A program made the position numbers and the translations under genes. A DNA stretch of 8,526 nt, from the NCBI GenBank assembly GCA_023457715.1, contig JAEWKR010000074.1:1-8526 (forward strand). Direction: 5' to 3'. This DNA is from Verrucomicrobiota bacterium. GTDB taxonomy: Bacteria; Verrucomicrobiota; Verrucomicrobiia; Opitutales; Opitutaceae. Every line of letters begins with the position of its first letter. Positions within the stretch are counted from its first letter, which is position 1. The notes under the pieces were generated by a model. The model ran no database searches, was not told the origin of the DNA, and saw only the letters and a list, made by a program, of their open reading frames with translations. Positions 5,375 to 8,526 of the stretch are shown piece by piece.

Positions 5375-6580
5375 ATGGGGCGCGTGACCGAACCGAGCGA
5401 TGTGGCGGAAATCCAGGGGCTCTACGGGGTGTTCTCGTTCCCGGAAAAGCTCCTGCAGAAGGTGTGGTTGCGGGGTGAATTCGACGGCGGCGCGGCCGTG
5501 ACGGTGGAGGGGAGGCGTGTCGCGGTCCTTCATCCGGGCAAATGGAATCTGCTCGGCGGCCCGGATTTCAGGGGCGCGCGGGTGCGTTTCGATGATGGGG
5601 CGGAGCGGGAAGGGGACGTGGAGCTCCACCTCCATGCCGAGGACTGGGACGCGCACGGACATGCGGACGATCCTGCATACCGTGACGTCGTCCTTCACGT
5701 CGTCCTCTTCTGGCCCCCCGCCGGATGTGTCACGCGCGGTGCGGGCGGCGCCGCGATTCCGATCCTCCCTCTGCTACCCATCCTGCAGCACGATCTGGAG
5801 GCGTACGCGGCCGATGAGGCGGTCGAAACGCTCAACGGGCGGCCCGCCTCCTGGTTTCTCGCCGACCTCGCGCCACTGGATGCCACGCAGCTGCACGCAC
5901 TCCTGGCGCCGCAGGCGGAACGCCGCTGGGCGCAAAAACTGCGCTACGCTGCGATGCGGTTGGAGCAGCTGGGGTGGGAACAGGCGTGTCACCATTCCGC
6001 GCTCGAGGTCATGGGTTATCGCTTCAACCGCGCCTCCATGATCCGTCTCGCCGCGCGCTGGCCGCTGCCGGCTTGGGCGGCGGGAGAAGTGACGGTGGCG
6101 GTTGGACTCGCGGCGGAGTCCGGCCACTGGCGGATCCAGGGGGTGCGGCCGGCCAATCATCCCCGAACCCGGCTGGAACAATATGCCGCGTGGTGTCGCG
6201 CGTGCCCCCGCTGGCCGGACGTTCTTCTCGGTTCAGCCGATGGCGTTGCGCCGGGTTCCGGCGCCACGCCCGAGGTGCGGCGCTCCGCGGGGTTGAAGGG
6301 CGTGCGGGACACCCTGGGCCGGGAGGTCTGCGGGGACGCGGTGCGGGGATCCCGGCTGGATACGCTTGTTTGCGACGCCTTTCTGCCGCTGCTCGCAGCC
6401 AGGACCGGCAACCCTCAGTTATATATCCTTTGGTTCCACTGGTTTTGCGGCGATCTCCCCCCGTCGATTGCCGCCGGTCTGAGGCATCTGGGACTGGCGG
6501 CGGGGCCCGCACGACCGGCGTGTCACGGCCACGCCCAGGGCCTCCTTGGCTGGCTCATCGAACGCGAAGTCCGCCGGTGA
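5375..6580 (+). CDS. DUF2851 family protein, function unknown
   Basis: A 401-aa soluble protein recognised as DUF2851 from its N-terminal pattern. FPEKLLQKVWLRGEF (22-36) is followed by LHPGKWNLLGGPDFRGARV (52-70), then GDVELHLHAEDWDAHGHADD (80-99) and AYRDVVLHVVLFWP. Histidines and acidic residues cluster in this HLHAEDWDAHGH segment, which looks like a possible metal or catalytic site, although the family has no established activity that I know of. A middle region resembling the family helical part (ERRWAQKLRYAAMRLEQLGW) and a Cys/His-bearing C-terminus (FHWFCGDLPPS, PACHGHAQG) complete it. An in-frame TGA at 5351 makes ATG 5375 the first possible ATG. No Shine-Dalgarno is evident. It ends 138 bases before the nusA ATG, and a separate promoter lies in that gap. 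The family is, to my knowledge, mostly known from Bacteroidota and related phyla. Confidence 0.85.
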   Translation: MGRVTEPSDVAEIQGLYGVFSFPEKLLQKVWLRGEFDGGAAVTVEGRRVAVLHPGKWNLLGGPDFRGARVRFDDGAEREGDVELHLHAEDWDAHGHADDPAYRDVVLHVVLFWPPAGCVTRGAGGAAIPILPLLPILQHDLEAYAADEAVETLNGRPASWFLADLAPLDATQLHALLAPQAERRWAQKLRYAAMRLEQLGWEQACHHSALEVMGYRFNRASMIRLAARWPLPAWAAGEVTVAVGLAAESGHWRIQGVRPANHPRTRLEQYAAWCRACPRWPDVLLGSADGVAPGSGATPEVRRSAGLKGVRDTLGREVCGDAVRGSRLDTLVCDAFLPLLAARTGNPQLYILWFHWFCGDLPPSIAAGLRHLGLAAGPARPACHGHAQGLLGWLIEREVRR

Positions 6581-6612
6581 CTTCCGTGCCAGCCGGGTGG
6601 GGGGCGCGAAGC

Positions 6613-6642
6613 TTGACAAAAAATTGCGCCAGCGGCTACGTT
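6613..6642 (+). promoter_or_regulatory. Promoter of the nusA-infB operon
   Basis: A perfect -35 box TTGACA (6613-6618) is followed after 18 bases by TACGTT (6637-6642), which keeps the key T, A and final T of the -10 box. An A-run follows the -35 box. The predicted start, about 6649, would give a leader of about 70 bases that includes the terminator at 6669-6700. It is the strongest promoter-like sequence in the window. Confidence 0.65.
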
Positions 6643-6668
6643 GACCGACTCAACACCACTCACTTTCC

Positions 6669-6700
6669 AAAAAGTGGGCCCTGCGGCCCGCTTTTTTTTT
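6669..6700 (+). terminator. Intrinsic terminator in the nusA leader (candidate attenuator)
   Basis: Twelve bases at 6669-6680 (AAAAAGTGGGCC) pair with 6685-6696 (GGCCCGCTTTTT), with one T-G wobble, around the 4-base loop CTGC. The run of nine Ts (6692-6700) forms the U-tract. The GC core is 7 bp. It ends 18 bases before the nusA ATG, too close for any promoter to lie between. Since a TTGACA promoter sits upstream of it, it is probably a 5'-leader attenuator. It may also stop read-through from the DUF2851 gene. No alternative antiterminator pairing was obvious. Confidence 0.85.
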
Positions 6701-6718
6701 CCCTATCGAGCATCATCT

Positions 6719-7942
6719 ATGAGCAGCGAAATTCTTTCCGTCCTGGAGTACATGGAGAAGGAGAAGGGCATCCCGCGTGCCGACATGATCGCGACGATTG
6801 CGAATGCGCTCAAGACCGCCGCGCAGAAAGGGGTTAATTCGGGTCAGGAGTTGAAGATCGAGATCAACCCGAAGAACGGCCAGCTCAAGGCGTGGGCCGT
6901 GGTGAAGGTGGTGGATTCGGTGGGCAACCCGAAGACCGAAGTGCATATCGAAAAGGCCCAGGCCATCAAGCCCGGCGCCGTGATCGGCGAGATTCTCGAA
7001 CGTGAGATCGACCCTTCGACCCTTGGACGGATCGCCGCACAGACCGCCCGCCAGGCGGTGATGCAGCGTCTGCGTCAGTTCGAGAAGGACCGGATTTACG
7101 ACGACTTCAAGGATCAGGTCGGGAACATCGTCACGGGCACCGTGCGTCGCCGGGAACGCAACGACCTCTTTGTCGACCTGGGCAAGGCCGAGGCGATCAT
7201 GCCGGGCAAGGAACAGGTCCCGGGCGAGGAGTACCAGCCCGGCGAGCGGATCCGTTGTCTCCTGATGGAGATCCAGAGCACGCCGCGCGGGCCTGAGATC
7301 ATCCTCAGCCGCGCCAGCCCCAAGTTTGTCCGCCGCCTGTTCGAACTCGAAGTCACCGAGGTTGCTGACGGCACGGTCAAGATCGAGGCGTTCGCGCGTG
7401 AGCCGGGCTACCGCACCAAGATCGCCGTCACGAGCAGTGACTCCAAGGTCGACCCGGTCGGCGCGTGCGTCGGTGCGCGTGGCGCCCGCGTGAAGACGAT
7501 CGTCCGTGAGCTGGGCGGCGAGAAAATCGATATCATCAAGTATTTCGCGGATCCGCGCGAGATGGTGATCGAGGCGCTCAAACCGGCCGTGCCGCGCGAG
7601 ATCATCCTCGACGACAAATCCCATCGCATCCTCTTGAAGGTGGCGACTGACGATCTCGCCGTCGCCATCGGGCGCAAGGGGCAGAATGCCCGACTGACGT
7701 CCCGGCTGATCGGCTGGCGGCTCGACATCGAGGAGTTCAAGGCCGTGGGCGCGGACCCCGAGGGCGACGCGAAGCGCAAGCTCGTCACCCAGCTTGGCAT
7801 TCACGAGGATACGGCCCTCCGCCTCGTCAAGGCAGGCTTTGTCTCGCTCGAACTCTTTGAAGGGGTCGAAGCGAGTGATCTGGAAGGCGCTGGATTCTCC
7901 GCCGAGGAAGCGGCCGACATCATTGCGCGCGTCACGAAATAA
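6719..7942 (+). CDS. nusA: Transcription termination/antitermination factor NusA
   Basis: An RNA polymerase-binding factor that modulates pausing, intrinsic termination and antitermination; 407 aa from the ATG at 6719. The order is as in the family: N-terminal RNAP-binding domain (1-130), S1 domain (about 135-200, from GNIVTGTVRRRE), KH1 (about 200-275, with DPVGACVGARGARVKTI at 245-261) and KH2 (about 276-345, with VAIGRKGQNARL at 315-326). A short C-terminal region follows (352-407), including GIHEDTALRLVKAGFVSLELFEGV, which looks like one helix-hairpin-helix/acidic-repeat-like unit. It is longer than Bacillus NusA but lacks the two full acidic repeats of E. coli NusA. The same frame is open back to a TTG at 6641, but that extension translates the promoter and terminator and is rejected. 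No clear Shine-Dalgarno precedes the ATG. It is followed after 27 bases by infB. rimP, the usual upstream partner, is not present here. Confidence 0.97.
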   Translation: MSSEILSVLEYMEKEKGIPRADMIATIANALKTAAQKGVNSGQELKIEINPKNGQLKAWAVVKVVDSVGNPKTEVHIEKAQAIKPGAVIGEILEREIDPSTLGRIAAQTARQAVMQRLRQFEKDRIYDDFKDQVGNIVTGTVRRRERNDLFVDLGKAEAIMPGKEQVPGEEYQPGERIRCLLMEIQSTPRGPEIILSRASPKFVRRLFELEVTEVADGTVKIEAFAREPGYRTKIAVTSSDSKVDPVGACVGARGARVKTIVRELGGEKIDIIKYFADPREMVIEALKPAVPREIILDDKSHRILLKVATDDLAVAIGRKGQNARLTSRLIGWRLDIEEFKAVGADPEGDAKRKLVTQLGIHEDTALRLVKAGFVSLELFEGVEASDLEGAGFSAEEAADIIARVTK

Positions 7943-7969
7943 CTCTACTTCATCTAGGTTTATCGCTGC

Positions 7970-8526
7970 ATGAGCATTCGCATTCACAAGCTGGCCGAAG
8001 AACTCGGCCTGGAGAACAAGGAGATGCTGGCGCTTCTCAAAGAGCGCAAGATCATCGCTCCGGATGTGAAGTCAGTCTCAAGCACGGTGGACAATATCAA
8101 CGCCTCCGCGCTGCGGGAGGAATTTGCCGCCAAACGCGCTTCAAGCACCCCGGCCGCCGCCGAACCTGCCGCCGCTGAACCGGGTGCTGAACCCGCCGCG
8201 CCGTCGGATCCGATGGCACCGCCGAAGGTCGTCATTCCGTCCGGAGTCTTCGTTAAATCCAAGCAGGACATCGACCGCGAGCGGGAAGCCGCCGCCGCCG
8301 CCAAGGCGGCCGCCGCGAAAGCCGCTTCGGCTCCGGCTGCTCCGGTGCCCGTCGCCGCCCCGGTTCCGCCCCCTGTCCCGTCCGCCCCTCCCGTCCCCGC
8401 CACTCCGGTCTCCGCGCCCCGTCCGGTGAGCGCGCCTCCTCCCGTGCCTCGCCCGGTCTCCGCGCCGCCCCCCATTTCCCGTCCGCCGATGGCCCCGCTG
8501 CCGCCGCGGCCCGCTCCGGTCACGCC
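7970..8526 (+). CDS. infB: Translation initiation factor IF-2, N-terminal part (runs off window)
   Basis: The first 185 codons of the IF-2 gene are open to the window edge. IF-2 is the GTPase that places initiator tRNA on the ribosome. Residues 1-50 (RIHKLAEELGLENKEMLALLKERKI... at the start) are a typical IF2_N domain. After it comes a short basic block (VVIPSGVFVKSKQDIDRERE) and then the Ala/Pro/Val-rich linker common in this family. The linker contains two near-identical decapeptides, RPVSAPPPVP (151-160) and RPVSAPPPIS (161-170), then a third weaker RPPMAPLPP. The GTPase domain is beyond the window. The start ATG at 7970 has only a weak AGG 11 bases upstream, which with the 27-base gap suggests co-transcription with nusA. 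Confidence 0.95.
   Translation, partial: MSIRIHKLAEELGLENKEMLALLKERKIIAPDVKSVSSTVDNINASALREEFAAKRASSTPAAAEPAAAEPGAEPAAPSDPMAPPKVVIPSGVFVKSKQDIDREREAAAAAKAAAAKAASAPAAPVPVAAPVPPPVPSAPPVPATPVSAPRPVSAPPPVPRPVSAPPPISRPPMAPLPPRPAPVT

Noticed and set aside
6641..6718. N-terminal extension of NusA from a TTG at 6641
   Set aside because: The extra 26 codons translate the -10 region, leader hairpin and T-tract (giving poly-Phe). The family N-terminus matches the ATG at 6719.
6713..7987. 424-codon open frame on the minus strand opposite nusA
   Set aside because: The sense strand encodes unmistakable NusA. The antisense frame is a codon-bias artefact and also crosses the nusA-infB boundary.
7984..8523. 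Minus-strand Gly/Ala-rich frame opposite infB
   Set aside because: It is the complement of the Ala/Pro-rich IF-2 linker; low complexity only.

Overview
The window is GC-rich bacterial chromosome that most resembles the Opitutaceae (Verrucomicrobiota). The evidence is the character of the NusA and IF-2 proteins, a DUF2851 protein beside nusA, an Ala/Pro-rich IF-2 linker, and intergenic DNA built from degenerate short repeats (CACAGATGAA-like, TTTCAGA-like, CTCTGGCC-like). This placement is recognition from memory, not a database search.

Layout. Bases 1-465 carry no gene. They hold a repeat mosaic: a 24-bp-arm palindrome, two copies of a roughly 90-120 bp module, and between them two tandem arrays with 7- and 8-base units. 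Bases 466-2021 (minus strand) are a two-gene ABC importer operon, ATPase then permease, overlapping by 4 bp. No substrate-binding protein gene is next to it. Bases 2247-2648 (plus) encode a single-domain response regulator. A tRNA-Ser(UGA) with encoded CCA follows at 2723-2812. Bases 2993-4384 encode a REC-REC-PAS protein with no recognisable output or kinase domain. Bases 4549-5241 encode a DedA-family membrane protein and 5375-6580 a DUF2851 protein. The right end is the housekeeping nusA-infB operon. infB runs off the window after its N-terminal domain and part of its linker.

How the genes relate. The ABC pair is translationally coupled: the permease Shine-Dalgarno lies inside the last ATPase codons. 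The two receiver proteins have no kinase nearby and probably connect to partners elsewhere. nusA and infB form a transcription/translation operon. A good TTGACA promoter lies upstream of nusA, followed by a strong intrinsic terminator (12-bp stem, CTGC loop, nine Ts) that ends only 18 bases before the nusA ATG. Transcription into nusA must therefore pass through a terminator, which suggests leader attenuation and possibly NusA autoregulation of the kind reported in Bacillus subtilis. This is the most interesting signal in the window. I see no CRISPR array, transposase, integrase, toxin-antitoxin or defence module, and no convincing new multi-gene system.
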